Positions 19,248 to 30,185 are shown, counted from the first letter of the stretch. The stretch is DNA of 64,000 nucleotides from Neobacillus terrae (GCF_011393025.1 NZ_JAAOEO010000011.1:100458-164457); one strand, 5' to 3'. Program-made: numbers and translations. Notes: generated by a model from the sequence alone, not told the origin.

Positions 19248-19295
19248 TTCGACTTAATTCGCCGTTTTCTAAATTTTTGAATGATAATTGTCGAA
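19248..19295. promoter_or_regulatory. Two upstream 0A boxes
   Basis: TGTCGAA at 19289-19295 (plus strand) is a full match to the 0A box. AGTCGAA on the minus strand at 19254-19248 matches six of seven. With the box at 19159 they give three candidate Spo0A sites in the spo0A control region. Beyond them, up to 19480, I see only AT-rich DNA. Confidence 0.5.
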
Positions 19296-19499
19296 AAAAC
19301 TTTTTTATTAACCAGTTAATGCTTCATCAGGCTTTCTGTTATTTCATTCATTTGTGCTAATTTTTTTTCTTCGGTGTCTGTTAAAGCTCATTGTTGATTT
19401 TTCTTTTACTGCTTCAAAACATAATTTGTCCTATAGACTAAGCTTATCCTCTTAACGGGCGCTTGTTCCTATTTAGAAAAGGCTTTGTTAATCTTGTCT

Positions 19500-19677
19500 G
19501 TTGATTACCGCTCCCTTGGACGCTTTTCCCGCAGGACATTGAATGGCACACTTGAAATCGCCCACGACGAAGGAAATGCGATAGCACAAGGAAATCATCC
19601 AGGAATTTACATCGCACGAAATTTTGCGTAAGCATAATTGAGGATTTCCGAGGAGTCTCGCGCCTGCTTCAATCAAA
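19500..19677 (-). repeat. Bacillus intergenic element, copy in reverse orientation
   Basis: The segment is bounded by GTTGATT and AATCAAA and contains GGAGTCTCGCGCC and a CGAAGGAAATGCGATAG core. It is a degenerate relative of the element at 34041-34225, in the opposite orientation. Confidence 0.7.
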
Positions 19678-19792
19678 TTTCACCTTTTTATCCTTTATTT
19701 ACCTTTGAAATTAAAGATAATTGGCATTTTTTATTTAATCGTTTCTTTCTTAATAAACTTACCTTTAACTATTTTCAGTAAAGAAAGGAACC

Positions 19793-19820
19793 CAAAAAAA
19801 TAGGCGTTAAAAACGCCTAT
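19793..19820 (-). terminator. Terminator of spoIVB
   Basis: On the minus strand ATAGGCGTT - TTT - AACGCCTAT is followed by a T-run. It begins 15 bases after the stop. Confidence 0.9.
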
Positions 19821-19834
19821 AAATAACCTAATAT

Positions 19835-21118
19835 TTAGCTTGCTTTATTTTTTTCATAAATATCGATGCCTGCTTCGTTTAGCATCCATTCGATATGAAC
19901 TGCATAACCCGAAGTAGGATCATTTACAAATACATGTGTTACTGCACCAATAAGTCTCCCATTTTGAATAATCGGGCTTCCGCTCATCCCCTGCACGATA
20001 CCGCCTGTCTTTTTTAACAGCTTTGGATCCGTTACCTTGATAACCATCCCCTTTGTTGCAGGGAACTTTTGAGGAATCGTGCTGACAATTTCAATATCGA
20101 ATAGTTCGACTTGGTCATTGTCAACTACTGTTAAAATTTGAGCTGGTCCTTCTTTTACTTGGTGGGAAAGAGAAATTGGAAGCGGTTTGTCCATAATCCC
20201 ATTTTTCATGGTTTGATTTAATTTGCCAAAGATTCCAAATGGGCTGTTGCGCTGGATATTGCCGATGATTTGATGGTCATCTGAAAAGTGTGCGAGTTTT
20301 TCACCTGGATTTCCGTTACTTCCTTTTTCAATCGATGTTACAGTTGATCTAACGATTTGACCGTCTTCTACAACAATTGGTTTCTTTGTATCCATATCAG
20401 AAATAACGTGGCCTAAAGCACCATATTTTTTAGATTGTGGATGATAAAAAGTCATGGTGCCTATGCCAGCAGCAGAATCTCTTATATAAAGACCCAGCTT
20501 ATATATATCGTCTCCTTTTTCTTTTAAAGGAGTAAGTTTCGTTGCAAATTTTCCACTTTCTCGGCTAATCATAACATTTAGTGCTTTGCCGCTTTTGCCT
20601 GCACTTTGCACAAAAGGTGCTACATCTTCCATTTTTTCAATTTTTGTGCCGTTAATTTCTGTTATGATATCCCCAACTTTTATACCGGCTATTTCACCGG
20701 GTGACTTTTTACCATCATTCGTCATAACTTGATGGTGGCCAACGACTAGAACTCCAACAGTATTTAGTTTGACGCCAATTGACTCGCCGCCAGGTATTAC
20801 TTTAAAATCCTTTAAAACGTTAACATCTACTTTTTTAACTGGAAAACCGGCAATATCCATTACCAGCTCATGTTCGCCTGTACGTTTTGCATCTAATGTA
20901 ACTGAATTGTCTCCCTGGGAAAGCAAAATACCTGAAGTATTGTCTTTCAAAGAGGCTGTAACCGGAGCAGCCTTATGAAAGGAAATTTTTTGCCCTTCAA
21001 AAATAGTTATTTTTTGGGGTGTATTAAAATAGTCATGAAATGGCTGAAAATGAACAAATGCCAATAATGAAACAAGGAGAATTCCACCAATGATTTTTCT
21101 TAGTAAATCTAATTTCAA
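19835..21118 (-). CDS. spoIVB: SpoIVB serine peptidase
   Basis: SpoIVB is the forespore-secreted peptidase (family S55) that triggers pro-sigma-K processing by cleaving SpoIVFA. The frame opens at 21154, but the TTG at 21118 lies about ten bases after GAGGAG and gives 427 residues ([15 protein letters not shown]...), close to the 426 of B. subtilis. An N-terminal membrane/signal segment (residues 5-25) is followed by a PDZ domain ([23 protein letters not shown]) and the S55 domain with [17 protein letters not shown] (catalytic His) and [21 protein letters not shown] (catalytic Ser). Confidence 0.95.
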   Translation of the reverse strand: MKLDLLRKIIGGILLVSLLAFVHFQPFHDYFNTPQKITIFEGQKISFHKAAPVTASLKDNTSGILLSQGDNSVTLDAKRTGEHELVMDIAGFPVKKVDVNVLKDFKVIPGGESIGVKLNTVGVLVVGHHQVMTNDGKKSPGEIAGIKVGDIITEINGTKIEKMEDVAPFVQSAGKSGKALNVMISRESGKFATKLTPLKEKGDDIYKLGLYIRDSAAGIGTMTFYHPQSKKYGALGHVISDMDTKKPIVVEDGQIVRSTVTSIEKGSNGNPGEKLAHFSDDHQIIGNIQRNSPFGIFGKLNQTMKNGIMDKPLPISLSHQVKEGPAQILTVVDNDQVELFDIEIVSTIPQKFPATKGMVIKVTDPKLLKKTGGIVQGMSGSPIIQNGRLIGAVTHVFVNDPTSGYAVHIEWMLNEAGIDIYEKNKAS

Positions 21119-21210
21119 TCTTTTCACTCTCCTCGCTTCTATTCCGCAATACAAATGGCTACATCTTTAATTTTGCCTGCTTGGGAAGCATTTATAACAT
21201 CTATGAACAT

Positions 21211-21239
21211 AAAAAAGCTACCCAGAATGGATAGCTTTT
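21211..21239 (-). terminator. Terminator of recN
   Basis: AAAAGCTATCC - ATTCT - GGGTAGCTTTT with a following T-run on the minus strand. Its 5' arm begins at the recN stop codon, and the hairpin separates recN from spoIVB. Confidence 0.88.
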
Positions 21240-22927
21240 CATGATTTCTTAATTTCTTCAGCTATTTGCAATAATTCCTTTGCATGTTGCTTCGTCAAAT
21301 CGGTTATTTCAACACCAGAAATCATCCTGCCAATTTCGCTAATCTTTTCTTGCTGATTTAAGGCAGTTACAGATGTTTTGGTCCTTCCTGCCTTTGTGAG
21401 CTTGGAAATATATAAATGTGTATCTGCCATAGCAGCTACTTGAGGCAAGTGAGAAATGCATAATACCTGGGAATTTATTGCAACTTTAAAAATCTTTTCG
21501 GCAATGGCCTGTGCAACTCTTCCACTAACACCAGTATCTACCTCGTCAAAAATAATGGATGTAACACCCTGGTGCTTGGAAAAAATACTTTTTAAGGCTA
21601 GCATAATCCTTGAAAGTTCTCCTCCTGAAGCAATTTTAGAAAGAGGCTTTAAAGGTTCACCTGGATTGGTTGAAATATAAAACTCCACAATGTCAGAACC
21701 GTTTGGCAAAAATTTTCTGTCCTCCGATTCAAATCGGATTTCAAATACCGTTTTTGCCATATACAAATCCTTTAATTCCTTATGGATTAGCTTTGTTAGT
21801 TTTTCTGCCCATTTTTTGCGAATGCCCGATAAATTTCTGGCTTCGATTGAAAGATCTTTTCTTAAAGAAGCAAGTTCTTTTTCCAGCTGTCCAATATGGG
21901 TCTCCTTATTTTGAAGAGTTTCAAGTTCCTCTTCAATCTTCGCTGCATATTCAAGGATTTCGGGAATAGTTTTCCCATACTTTCGTTTAAGCTGGTTCAT
22001 TTCGTTGAGCCTAGTTTCTATTTCATCAAGCCTTTGCGGATCGTACTCAAGTAAATCAAGCTCATTCCGCAGAGAATGGGCGGCATCCTCCAAAGCATAA
22101 AAACTGCTGGAAACAGATTCAGAAAGCTCTTTGTAGGCTGGATCAATAGCAGCAGCATCTTCAAGATGGCCCATTACAAGGCTTATCCAATCAAGACCTT
22201 GCTGTTCACCTGTCAGTGCATTATATCCTGACTGGACAGATTCAAAGATCCGCTCAAAATTGCTCAATTTTCTTCTTTCTTCAAACAGTTCATCGTCTTC
22301 ATTAAGCTTAAGCTGAGCATTTTGAATTTCTTCATGCTGAAAGCGGATTAAATCAAGGCGGTGGGCAGTTTGCTGCTCATTCTCACTTAATTGCTTTATT
22401 CTGCTCACCGTTTGTTCATATTTGCGGTATATGCTCTCATATTCAGAAAGGGCAGAAATAATCTCTGTACCGCCAAACTGGTCAAGCAGTAATAAATGCT
22501 TAGTCTCGTCCATTAATTCCTGATGTTCATGCTGTCCGTGGATATCAATTAACGAACTCCCAAATTCCCTTAATGTAGAAATGGTGACCAATTTACCGTT
22601 TATCCGGCAGACACTTTTACCGGAGCGAGAAATATCTCTGCGTAAAACAACCATACCATCTTCGATTTCAATACCAAATTCCAGAGCTTTTTCAAAGCAG
22701 GGATGGTTATCATTATCCAGCTGAAAAAGACCCTCTATTTCGGCCTTGTCCTCTCCGTGCCTCACAAACTCGGCTGATCCGCGGCTGCCAACAAGCTGAT
22801 TAACAGCATCAATAATAATTGATTTTCCTGCACCTGTTTCTCCAGTTAGAACAGTAAGCCCTTTTTCGAACGATATTGTTAATGCTTCAATAATGGCAAA
22901 GTTTTTTATGGATAATTCACTTAACAA
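21239..22927 (-). CDS. recN: DNA repair ATPase RecN
   Basis: The SMC-like protein acts early in double-strand break repair. Walker A is VLTGETGAGKSIIIDAVNQL near residue 30, a long coiled-coil region spans roughly 150-370, and the C-terminal ATPase half has LSKIASGGELSRIMLALKSI (signature) and TSIIFDEVDTGVSGRVAQAI (Walker B). The frame opens at 22942; I choose the TTG at 22927 (MLSELSIKNFAIIEALTI), eight bases after GGGGG, because known RecN proteins start MLxELSIKNFAIIE. It follows argR by 15 bp, a conserved pair. Confidence 0.95.
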   Translation of the reverse strand: MLSELSIKNFAIIEALTISFEKGLTVLTGETGAGKSIIIDAVNQLVGSRGSAEFVRHGEDKAEIEGLFQLDNDNHPCFEKALEFGIEIEDGMVVLRRDISRSGKSVCRINGKLVTISTLREFGSSLIDIHGQHEHQELMDETKHLLLLDQFGGTEIISALSEYESIYRKYEQTVSRIKQLSENEQQTAHRLDLIRFQHEEIQNAQLKLNEDDELFEERRKLSNFERIFESVQSGYNALTGEQQGLDWISLVMGHLEDAAAIDPAYKELSESVSSSFYALEDAAHSLRNELDLLEYDPQRLDEIETRLNEMNQLKRKYGKTIPEILEYAAKIEEELETLQNKETHIGQLEKELASLRKDLSIEARNLSGIRKKWAEKLTKLIHKELKDLYMAKTVFEIRFESEDRKFLPNGSDIVEFYISTNPGEPLKPLSKIASGGELSRIMLALKSIFSKHQGVTSIIFDEVDTGVSGRVAQAIAEKIFKVAINSQVLCISHLPQVAAMADTHLYISKLTKAGRTKTSVTALNQQEKISEIGRMISGVEITDLTKQHAKELLQIAEEIKKS

Positions 22928-22942
22928 AAGGCATTCCCCCAA

Positions 22943-23392
22943 TTAAAGCATTTCAAGGAAACGGTTTGTAATTACTTCCGTATCTTCTGTTGAACGGCAA
23001 ATAATCAACAGTGTATCATCTCCGCAAATGGTTCCAAGTATTTCATCCCACACCAAATTATCAATTAAAGCGCCAATGGCCATTGCATTTCCTGGTAATG
23101 TTTTCATCACCAGCAAATGCCCCGCAGAGTCAATTCTTACAAAGGCGTCCATTAAAGATCTTTTTAGCTTCTGAAGCGGGTTAAATCTCTGATCGGCAGG
23201 CAGACTGTACTTGTATCTTCCGTCTGTTAGAGGAACCTTTACTAAGTGGAGCTCTTTAATATCACGTGAAACCGTTGCCTGAGTTACATTAAATCCAGCA
23301 CTCTTAAGTTCATCCACTAATTCGTCTTGAGTTTCTATATCGTTGCTGGCGATAATTTCTCTTATTTTAATATGGCGCTGACCTTTATTCAT
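22943..23392 (-). CDS. argR: Arginine repressor ArgR/AhrC
   Basis: The 149-residue arginine-responsive regulator has an N-terminal winged helix (residues 1-70, [19 protein letters not shown]) and a C-terminal hexamerisation and arginine-binding domain ([13 protein letters not shown]...[15 protein letters not shown]). The ATG at 23392 ([14 protein letters not shown]) matches known AhrC starts and follows GGGGTGATAA; an upstream in-frame start at 23419 would add nine unlikely residues. It represses arginine biosynthesis and activates catabolism in B. subtilis. It is placed between tlyA and recN, as is usual. Confidence 0.96.
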   Translation of the reverse strand: MNKGQRHIKIREIIASNDIETQDELVDELKSAGFNVTQATVSRDIKELHLVKVPLTDGRYKYSLPADQRFNPLQKLKRSLMDAFVRIDSAGHLLVMKTLPGNAMAIGALIDNLVWDEILGTICGDDTLLIICRSTEDTEVITNRFLEML

Positions 23393-23631
23393 CCATTTAT
23401 CACCCCGATAAACTTTCAAAACATCTATGTTATTTGTAATCGTTTGTAAAATTTTATGTTCCTAAACATATGTTAGCCGATTTTGTCGAATATGTACATT
23501 TATTATTTTGGCCCTCTTAACTTTTACTGTTGTTTTTAAAAATCTCACCACTTCACGGAGTACCAGGTTATAACTTAGCTTATCCAAAATAGAACAGTCG
23601 CGACATTCCCAAAAAGGTACTTTTCAGGCAG

Positions 23632-23660
23632 AAAAAAGACCGGCCAATATGGCCAGCCTT
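23632..23660 (-). terminator. Terminator of tlyA
   Basis: GGCTGGCCA - TAT - TGGCCGGTC (two G-U pairs) followed by TTTTTT on the minus strand, directly after the tlyA stop. Confidence 0.88.
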
Positions 23661-24539
23661 TTATTCTGCAGACAATTGAGGATCCTCTTCGGTGCCGGTA
23701 TCTTTATCTGTTTTAGCTTTCTGTTTTAATTCGCTATGTGCCTCTTCTACAATAGCTGAAGGGTCAAAAGTTAACTGGTTCTCTCCCTTTCCTTCTCCAT
23801 CCCATCTTAAATGAAGTAGAAATTCGATATTGCCGTCTCCACCAGTAATCGGAGAAAAAGAAAGGTTTTTGACTTTATAATCTTGGTTTAAGGAGAAATC
23901 AATCATCTTTTTTAATACTTCCAAGTGGACCTTTGGATCACGGACAATGCCTTTTTTCCCTACCTGTTCCCTGCCTGCTTCGAACTGGGGCTTAACTAAA
24001 GCAACAATGTCACTTCCAACAACAAGCAATGTTTTAAGTACAGGGAGAATCAATGACAAAGAAATAAAAGAAACATCAATTGAAGCAAAGTTCGGCATTT
24101 CGCCTGAAAGGTCTGCAGGAGTGACATATCGGAAATTAGTCCGTTCCATAACTACAACGCGATCATCCTGCCTGAGCTTCCAGGCAAGCTGATTATACCC
24201 TACATCAAGGGCATATGACATTTTCGCCCCGTTTTGAAGAGCACAATCAGTAAAACCGCCGGTAGAAGCACCAATATCCAGCAGCACCTTATCTTTAACA
24301 TCAACATCAAACACCTTTAAAGCCTTTTCAAGCTTTAAACCGCCCCTGCTTACATAGGGAAGTACATTTCCCTTCACAGTAAGCGGAATATCCGCATTTA
24401 CCTTTTCGCCCGGTTTGTCGAGGCGTTCCTCCTTTGTGTACACAAGTCCGGCCATTATGGATCTCTTAGCCTTTTCACGGGTTTCAGCAAGGCCTCTTTC
24501 TACAAGCAAAACATCAAGTCGTTCTTTTTTGATTTTCAT
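23661..24539 (-). CDS. tlyA: TlyA-family rRNA 2'-O-methyltransferase / hemolysin-like (YqxC)
   Basis: The 292-residue protein has an N-terminal S4 RNA-binding domain (KERLDVLLVERGLAETREKAKR, residues 5-65) and an FtsJ-like SAM methyltransferase domain (LLDIGASTGGFTDCALQNGA near residue 90, IDVSFISLSLILPVL near 150). In other bacteria TlyA methylates 16S and 23S rRNA cytidines. The C-terminal 40 residues are acidic and variable. It follows dxs by three bases. The order dxs-tlyA-argR-recN is typical of Bacillaceae. Confidence 0.9.
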   Translation of the reverse strand: MKIKKERLDVLLVERGLAETREKAKRSIMAGLVYTKEERLDKPGEKVNADIPLTVKGNVLPYVSRGGLKLEKALKVFDVDVKDKVLLDIGASTGGFTDCALQNGAKMSYALDVGYNQLAWKLRQDDRVVVMERTNFRYVTPADLSGEMPNFASIDVSFISLSLILPVLKTLLVVGSDIVALVKPQFEAGREQVGKKGIVRDPKVHLEVLKKMIDFSLNQDYKVKNLSFSPITGGDGNIEFLLHLRWDGEGKGENQLTFDPSAIVEEAHSELKQKAKTDKDTGTEEDPQLSAE

Positions 24540-24542
24540 CGT

Positions 24543-26435
24543 TTAAGCCCTTTTTTGTTTTTTTCTCGCCAGAATGGATAATCTGCTTATCGTTTCTTCG
24601 GTCGTCATGCCAATCTCATTTAACAGAAGGTCAACATCACCATGTTCGATAAACTTGTCAGGAATGCCAATTCGGTCTATGACAGCTCTGTGGAATCCGT
24701 GATCATGTGCATATTCGAGAACTGCGCTGCCAAAGCCACCTTCTAATATAGCTTCCTCAATTGTTAATATTGGCATCCCATCAGCCAAAATACCCGATAG
24801 AATTTTTTCATCAAGAGGTTTGATAAATCTCGCATTTACAACTTTAATGGAGATTCCTTGTTTCTCCAGAAGGATTGCAGCTTCCAAGGCCATTGGAATT
24901 GTGGTTCCAAAAGTAAGGATTGCAGCATCAGTACCTTCCTTTAAAACCTCCCAGCTTCCAATTGGAATAGTATGCAATGCTTCATCCATTGGAACACCCA
25001 AGCCATTTCCTCGTGGAAATCTCATCGCTATTGGGCCGTCATCATAGTTAAGTGCAGTATTTACCATATGCTGTCCTTCGTTTTCGTCCTTAGGCATCAT
25101 TAATACCATATTAGGAAGACTTCTCATAAAAGCGACATCAAATACTCCCTGATGTGTTTCCCCATCGGCTCCAACAAGGCCGGCACGGTCAATTCCTATA
25201 AATACATTAAGGTTTTGCCTGCAAATATCGTGCAGGACCTGATCGTATGCTCTCTGAAGAAAAGTAGAATAGATCGCAAGGAACGGTTTCATTCCCTGGG
25301 TTGCCAGGCCTGCTGCTACAGTTGCAGCATGCTGTTCCGCTATACCGACATCAAACATCCTGTCAGGAAATTCGCTTGCAAATCCTTCAAGTTTTGATCC
25401 CACTGGCATTGCTGGAGTAATAGCTACAATTCTCTCATCCGTACGGGCAATTTTGCGAACGGTTTCACTTACCAGGCTGCTCCATGCAGGTGGTGCAATT
25501 GCCGGCTTTACAAAATCGCCAGTGTCCATTTTATAAGGGCCGGTTCCATGCCATGTACCCTTTTTATCGCTCTCAGCCGGCTTATAGCCTTTCCCCTTCT
25601 TGGTAATAACATGAAGAAGTACGGGGCCTTCGGTTTTTTTGGCATAAGCCAGATTGTCAAATAGAGATTCATAATCATGTCCATCGACAGGTCCTAAATA
25701 GGTAAAGCCCAGTTCCTCAAAGAACACCCCTGAAACCAGCATATATTTCAGACTGTCTTTAATTCTTTCAGCAGTGGCGGCAAGTACGCCACCAACAGCA
25801 GGAATCTTTTTCAGCAGCAGCTCCAGTTCATCCTTAGCCCATTGGTATTTACCTGCTGTTCTAAGTCTTCCAAGAACGTTATGAAGTGCTCCTACATTTG
25901 GAGCTATGGACATTTCATTATCATTAAGAATAACAATCATATTTTTCTTTTCATGTCCGATATGGTTTAATGCCTCAAGCGCCATACCTCCAGTTAATGC
26001 ACCATCTCCAATTACAGGGACCACAAAGGAATCTTCCTTTTTCAGATCCCGTGCAATAGCCATTCCCATTGCAGCAGACAGGGAGGTTGAACTGTGCCCT
26101 GTTTCCCAAACGTCATGCTCACTTTCAGCCCGTTTAGGAAAACCGCATAACCCTTTGAATTGGCGGAGGGTATCAAATTCACTAGCCCTGCCGGTCAAAA
26201 TTTTATGGACATATGACTGATGCCCAACATCCCAAATAATTTTATCTTTAGGGCTGTTAAAACACTTATGCAAGGCAATTGTTAATTCTACTACTCCGAG
26301 GTTAGGTCCTATATGGCCTCCTGTCACGGAAAGCTTCTCAATCAGGAACTGACGTATGTCCTCACTCAATGTTTCCAATTCTTTATTTGATAAGCTTTTT
26401 AAAAAGGAAGGGTCTTTTATTGATAACAGATCCAT
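24543..26435 (-). CDS. dxs: 1-Deoxy-D-xylulose-5-phosphate synthase
   Basis: Dxs condenses pyruvate and glyceraldehyde 3-phosphate, the first step of the MEP isoprenoid pathway. The 630-residue protein shows [34 protein letters not shown], the TPP motif [20 protein letters not shown] (near residue 150) and the transketolase-type [18 protein letters not shown] start at the ATG at 26435 ([13 protein letters not shown]) as in B. subtilis; a GTG at 26447 is possible. It lies next to ispA, which uses the pathway products. Confidence 0.96.
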   Translation of the reverse strand: MDLLSIKDPSFLKSLSNKELETLSEDIRQFLIEKLSVTGGHIGPNLGVVELTIALHKCFNSPKDKIIWDVGHQSYVHKILTGRASEFDTLRQFKGLCGFPKRAESEHDVWETGHSSTSLSAAMGMAIARDLKKEDSFVVPVIGDGALTGGMALEALNHIGHEKKNMIVILNDNEMSIAPNVGALHNVLGRLRTAGKYQWAKDELELLLKKIPAVGGVLAATAERIKDSLKYMLVSGVFFEELGFTYLGPVDGHDYESLFDNLAYAKKTEGPVLLHVITKKGKGYKPAESDKKGTWHGTGPYKMDTGDFVKPAIAPPAWSSLVSETVRKIARTDERIVAITPAMPVGSKLEGFASEFPDRMFDVGIAEQHAATVAAGLATQGMKPFLAIYSTFLQRAYDQVLHDICRQNLNVFIGIDRAGLVGADGETHQGVFDVAFMRSLPNMVLMMPKDENEGQHMVNTALNYDDGPIAMRFPRGNGLGVPMDEALHTIPIGSWEVLKEGTDAAILTFGTTIPMALEAAILLEKQGISIKVVNARFIKPLDEKILSGILADGMPILTIEEAILEGGFGSAVLEYAHDHGFHRAVIDRIGIPDKFIEHGDVDLLLNEIGMTTEETISRLSILARKKQKRA

Positions 26436-26553
26436 CTCTTGGACCACTCACTTTCATCTCTTTTTCTGGGAAAAATTTCTGTAAAGTCTCTTTAATTATA
26501 ATAAAAAGGGTAGATACTACAAGAAATTATGGCCTTTTCATTATAATAATCTG

Positions 26554-26583
26554 AAAAAAAGCCGCTAACACAGGCGTTAACGG
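26554..26583 (-). terminator. Terminator between ispA and dxs
   Basis: GCCGTTAAC / GTTAGCGGC stem on the minus strand followed by seven T. dxs therefore probably has its own promoter in 26436-26553. Confidence 0.85.
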
Positions 26584-26657
26584 CATCAGCATTTTATACT
26601 TATATTAGTTAAAAAAGATTATATCATAAGTCGGAATTTGTCTCAAACAGTCGGTCA

Positions 26658-27548
26658 TTAATGGTCCCTTGATGCCACCAAATCTGTTATTTCCTCCAGC
26701 AGGGAGGTACTTAGTCCTGTTTTAGAAAGAGCTTGTTTTGCAAGAAAAACATGATTTTGAAGAGCCTCTTTTGCCCCCTCCATTGTCAATAAAGAAGGAT
26801 AAGTACTTTTATGGTTGGTTGTGTCACTTCCAACAGGCTTTCCAAGAACCTCCTCAACTCCTTCAAGGTCCAAAATATCATCACGAATTTGAAAAGCAAG
26901 TCCCAAATGGGAGGCAAAAGCTGATAATAATTCAAGCTGTACTCTATTAGCACCAGCAATCAGTGCACCAGCAATAACGCTGTACTCAAGCAGTTTACCG
27001 GTTTTATGGATATGGACAAATTCCAATTCGTCGAGAGAAAGCTGCCTTTTTTCACCTTCCATATCAGCCGTCTGGCCGCCGACCATCCCTTCAGCTCCTG
27101 CAGCTTTGGCCATTTCAGTAATCAATTTGATCTTTATTGCATCAGATGCATGTTCGGCTGGAATGCTGCCGACTACCTGGAAGCTATAGGTTAAAAGCGC
27201 ATCACCAGCTAATATTGCCAAGGCTTCACCGAATACTCTATGGTTGGTGGGTTTTCCCCTTCTTAAATCATCGTTATCCATACTTGGAAGATCGTCGTGA
27301 ATAAGTGAATAAGTATGTATCATTTCAATCGCCGCTGCCGGAAGAATGCCGGTCCGCGGATCCTTGCCAAAAGAGTCAAGGGATGCAAACAAAAGCATCG
27401 GCCGAATCCTTTTCCCGCCTGCTTCAAGGGAATAAAGCATTGCATCCTTAACCTCTTTTGGGGCTTCCAGCTTTTCCAAAAGGGTCCTGAGCTCTTTTTC
27501 CAAAAGCTGTTTGTAATCTTTTATAAACGCATCAAGCCCTTTACCCAA
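26658..27548 (-). CDS. ispA: Farnesyl diphosphate synthase (geranyltranstransferase)
   Basis: The 296-residue trans-prenyltransferase makes C15 farnesyl diphosphate for quinone, heme and cell-wall lipid carriers. The two Asp-rich motifs are HDDLPSMDNDDLRRGKPTNH (residues ~85-104) and FQIRDDILDLEG (~215). The start is a TTG at 27548; its ribosome binding site AGGAGGAA is formed by the last Glu codons of xseB, so translation of the two is coupled. It is downstream of xseA-xseB, as in other Bacilli. Confidence 0.95.
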   Translation of the reverse strand: MGKGLDAFIKDYKQLLEKELRTLLEKLEAPKEVKDAMLYSLEAGGKRIRPMLLFASLDSFGKDPRTGILPAAAIEMIHTYSLIHDDLPSMDNDDLRRGKPTNHRVFGEALAILAGDALLTYSFQVVGSIPAEHASDAIKIKLITEMAKAAGAEGMVGGQTADMEGEKRQLSLDELEFVHIHKTGKLLEYSVIAGALIAGANRVQLELLSAFASHLGLAFQIRDDILDLEGVEEVLGKPVGSDTTNHKSTYPSLLTMEGAKEALQNHVFLAKQALSKTGLSTSLLEEITDLVASRDH

Positions 27549-27550
27549 GA

Positions 27551-27784
27551 CTATTCCTCCTCGTCAATTGAAAAGCTTTCCGTCCGTCCGTCTTCCGTTA
27601 TAATTTGCGTTAATTGCTCTTCAACACTCTTTAATTTATCATGGCACAGCTTGGAAAGTTCCATTCCATCTTTATAAAAGGCAATTGCTTCTTCAAGAGG
27701 CACATCGCCTTCCTCAAGCCTGTCAACAATTTGTTCAAGCTTGCTCATGGCTTCTTCAAAGCTTAATTTTTTTTCTTCAGTCAA
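27551..27784 (-). CDS. xseB: Exodeoxyribonuclease VII small subunit
   Basis: The 77-residue helical protein ([20 protein letters not shown], then [19 protein letters not shown]) is a classic XseB. It binds along the XseA arms in the single-strand-specific exonuclease VII. Its start overlaps the xseA stop by four bases, and its 3' end carries the ispA ribosome binding site. Confidence 0.95.
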   Translation of the reverse strand: MTEEKKLSFEEAMSKLEQIVDRLEEGDVPLEEAIAFYKDGMELSKLCHDKLKSVEEQLTQIITEDGRTESFSIDEEE

Positions 27785-29133
27785 GACTTTTCATCCTCCT
27801 CAATATCCTGAACTTTGCAAAGAATGCTTCCGTCAGTTAGCTTAATTTGTATTTTTTCATCCTTTTTTACCTGATCAACACTATTCACCAGCTTGCCATT
27901 ATCTAAATAGGCAAGGCTGTATCCCCGTTCCATAATTTTAAGCGGGCTTAAAGCTTCCAAAGTAGAAACCCTGTGTTTCCATTCAGTGTGTTTTTTTGAA
28001 AATATAAGAGACATGGAGCGGTAAAGCTCTCGTCGAGACCTTGAAAGATTCTCTTCTGCTTCTGACAAAAGCTGTTTGGGATGGCTGCGAAGCAGTCTGT
28101 CTTGAATTGCCTGATGCTGTTCCATTTTGGCCTGGGAAAGCCGGCTTGCTCCTCTTGCCAGCTGCTCCGTAAGCTTATCTATCTGCTCTAGCTTCTGTTC
28201 ATAAAGCCTTTGCGGGTAGCGAAACGCATACGACCTTTGAATGCGTCCGAGTCTCTCATTTTCAAAGCGGAATTTTTCCTTCATGGCCCGCAGGAGCCGC
28301 GTCTGCCGCTGAAGAACTCTTTCCATAAGCTCATCAATATGAGGCACTGCTAATTCTGCTGCCCCTGTTGGAGTTGGAGCTCTTAAATCGGCTACAAAAT
28401 CAGCGATAGTAAAATCCGTCTCATGTCCAACAGCGGAAATGATCGGGACAGAAGAATTAAAAATCGCCCTGGCTACCTGCTCCTCATTAAATGCCCAAAG
28501 CTCTTCAATAGAGCCGCCTCCGCGTCCGACAATCAAAACATCCATGCCTTCAGTTGAATTTGCCTTTTCAATCGCTCTTGCAATAGAAGGTGCTGCATTT
28601 TCACCCTGAACAAGGGCTGGAAAAACAAGTATTCGGGCGATTGGATAACGCCTTTTTATGGTTGTCAGCACGTCCCTAATTGCTGCCCCGGTGGGAGAGG
28701 TAATTACTCCTACTGTTTGGGGGAATGCAGGGATTCTTTTTTTCTTTTCTGGTGCAAATAGCCCTTCGTCTTCGAGTTTCTTCTTTAGCTGCTCATAAGC
28801 CAAAAATAATTCGCCGATACCATCGGGACGCATTTCTTTTATATAGATTTGATACTGTCCACTAGGTTCGTAGACGCTTATATCACCTTTAACAATTACT
28901 TTCATTCCATTTTCAGGAACAAACTTCATTGTTCTTGAATTACCCGCAAACATTACAGCAAGAATACGTGCTTTCTCGTCCTTAAGAGTAAAATACATAT
29001 GGCCGCTTGAATGTTGTTTAAAGTTAGAGATTTCCCCTTTAACATGAACATCCTGCAAATGAGGATCGGCATCAAATTTTCTTTTTATATATCTGGTTAA
29101 TGCATTGACTGTTAAATAACGGTGTTCCTGCAT
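27781..29133 (-). CDS. xseA: Exodeoxyribonuclease VII large subunit
   Basis: The 450-residue catalytic subunit has an N-terminal OB fold ([20 protein letters not shown]...[24 protein letters not shown]), a catalytic domain with [32 protein letters not shown] and [28 protein letters not shown], and a coiled-coil C-terminus that binds XseB. I start at the ATG at 29133, which follows AAGGAGTTCGAT; the upstream TTG at 29148 overlaps that site. It degrades single-stranded DNA to oligonucleotides. Confidence 0.96.
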   Translation of the reverse strand: MQEHRYLTVNALTRYIKRKFDADPHLQDVHVKGEISNFKQHSSGHMYFTLKDEKARILAVMFAGNSRTMKFVPENGMKVIVKGDISVYEPSGQYQIYIKEMRPDGIGELFLAYEQLKKKLEDEGLFAPEKKKRIPAFPQTVGVITSPTGAAIRDVLTTIKRRYPIARILVFPALVQGENAAPSIARAIEKANSTEGMDVLIVGRGGGSIEELWAFNEEQVARAIFNSSVPIISAVGHETDFTIADFVADLRAPTPTGAAELAVPHIDELMERVLQRQTRLLRAMKEKFRFENERLGRIQRSYAFRYPQRLYEQKLEQIDKLTEQLARGASRLSQAKMEQHQAIQDRLLRSHPKQLLSEAEENLSRSRRELYRSMSLIFSKKHTEWKHRVSTLEALSPLKIMERGYSLAYLDNGKLVNSVDQVKKDEKIQIKLTDGSILCKVQDIEEDEKS

Positions 29134-29272
29134 ATCGAACTCCTTCAATGCTTTTTTCGCAAAAATAAAAACTGTCCCTATCTATTATAAGTTTAGAAAT
29201 TCCATTCGTCACGCGAATAAGAAATGGAAGCTAAACCCAAAGATAAGGACAATTTATATTACTCATAAACTA

Positions 29273-30136
29273 TTAGGCATGCTGCATTTTCGACGCATTG
29301 CTTGCCGCCTTCATGGTGTTATACATTAGCATGGTAATTGTCATCGGGCCCACTCCGCCAGGTACAGGCGTAATGAATCCCGCTTTTTCTTTCACTTCGT
29401 CAAAGCTTACATCACCGCAAAGCTTTCCATTCTCATCCCGGTTCATCCCGACATCAATTACTACTGCTCCTTGACTTACATGGTCCGCTGTAATAAAGTT
29501 TGCTTTTCCTACAGCAGAAACAATAATATCTGCCTGTTTGGTGAATTGCTTTAAATCCTTTGTCCTGGAGTGACAATATGTAACAGTTGCATTTTCATTT
29601 AGAAATAGCTGTCCTGCAGGTTTGCCGACAATATTGCTTCGGCCTACAACTACAACATGTTTTCCAGCAGGCTCAATATCCATTTCTTTTAACATAACCA
29701 TTATGCCGTATGGTGTACAGGGGTAAAAGGTGTCCTGCCCGGTCATCATCCGGCCAATGCTGATGGGGTGGAACCCATCCACATCTTTTGATGGAGTGAT
29801 GGCTTCAATAATTTTTTTCTCTTCAATATGACTGGGAAGAGGCAGCTGAACCAGAATGCCATGAACCTTATTGTCCTGGTTAAGTTCCGAAATTTTATCC
29901 AGAAGTTCCTTTTCGGAAAGGCTCTCTGGATATTCAATCATAAAGGAATTCAGCCCCAGCTCTTTACAGGCTTTTTCTTTATTTTTTACATAAAGCTTTG
30001 ATGCCTGGTTGTTCCCTACAAGGATAACAGCTAGGCCTGGTGTAATGCCTTCATCTTTTAGCTTCAGGACTTTTTCCGCAATTTCCATTCTCGTTTTTCT
30101 GGCAATTTCTTTCCCATCAATTAATTTCGCTTCCAC
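29273..30136 (-). CDS. folD: Bifunctional methylenetetrahydrofolate dehydrogenase / cyclohydrolase
   Basis: The 287-residue enzyme interconverts 5,10-methylene- and 10-formyl-tetrahydrofolate. Visible motifs are PGLAVILVGNNQASKLYVKN with the catalytic YxxxK (residues ~35-54), the VQLPLPSHIEEKKIIEAI segment, the NADP-binding VVVGRSNIVGKPAGQLFL and the C-terminal TPVPGGVGPMTITMLMYNT. The frame opens at 30223, but the GTG at 30136 follows a perfect AAAGGAGG by eight bases and gives the family length, so the upstream 29 codons, which overlap nusB, are not translated. Confidence 0.95.
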   Translation of the reverse strand: MEAKLIDGKEIARKTRMEIAEKVLKLKDEGITPGLAVILVGNNQASKLYVKNKEKACKELGLNSFMIEYPESLSEKELLDKISELNQDNKVHGILVQLPLPSHIEEKKIIEAITPSKDVDGFHPISIGRMMTGQDTFYPCTPYGIMVMLKEMDIEPAGKHVVVVGRSNIVGKPAGQLFLNENATVTYCHSRTKDLKQFTKQADIIVSAVGKANFITADHVSQGAVVIDVGMNRDENGKLCGDVSFDEVKEKAGFITPVPGGVGPMTITMLMYNTMKAASNASKMQHA

Positions 30137-30185
30137 ACTACCATCCTCCTTTGTAATGAGAGGAGATGACCAACTGATAAAAGAA

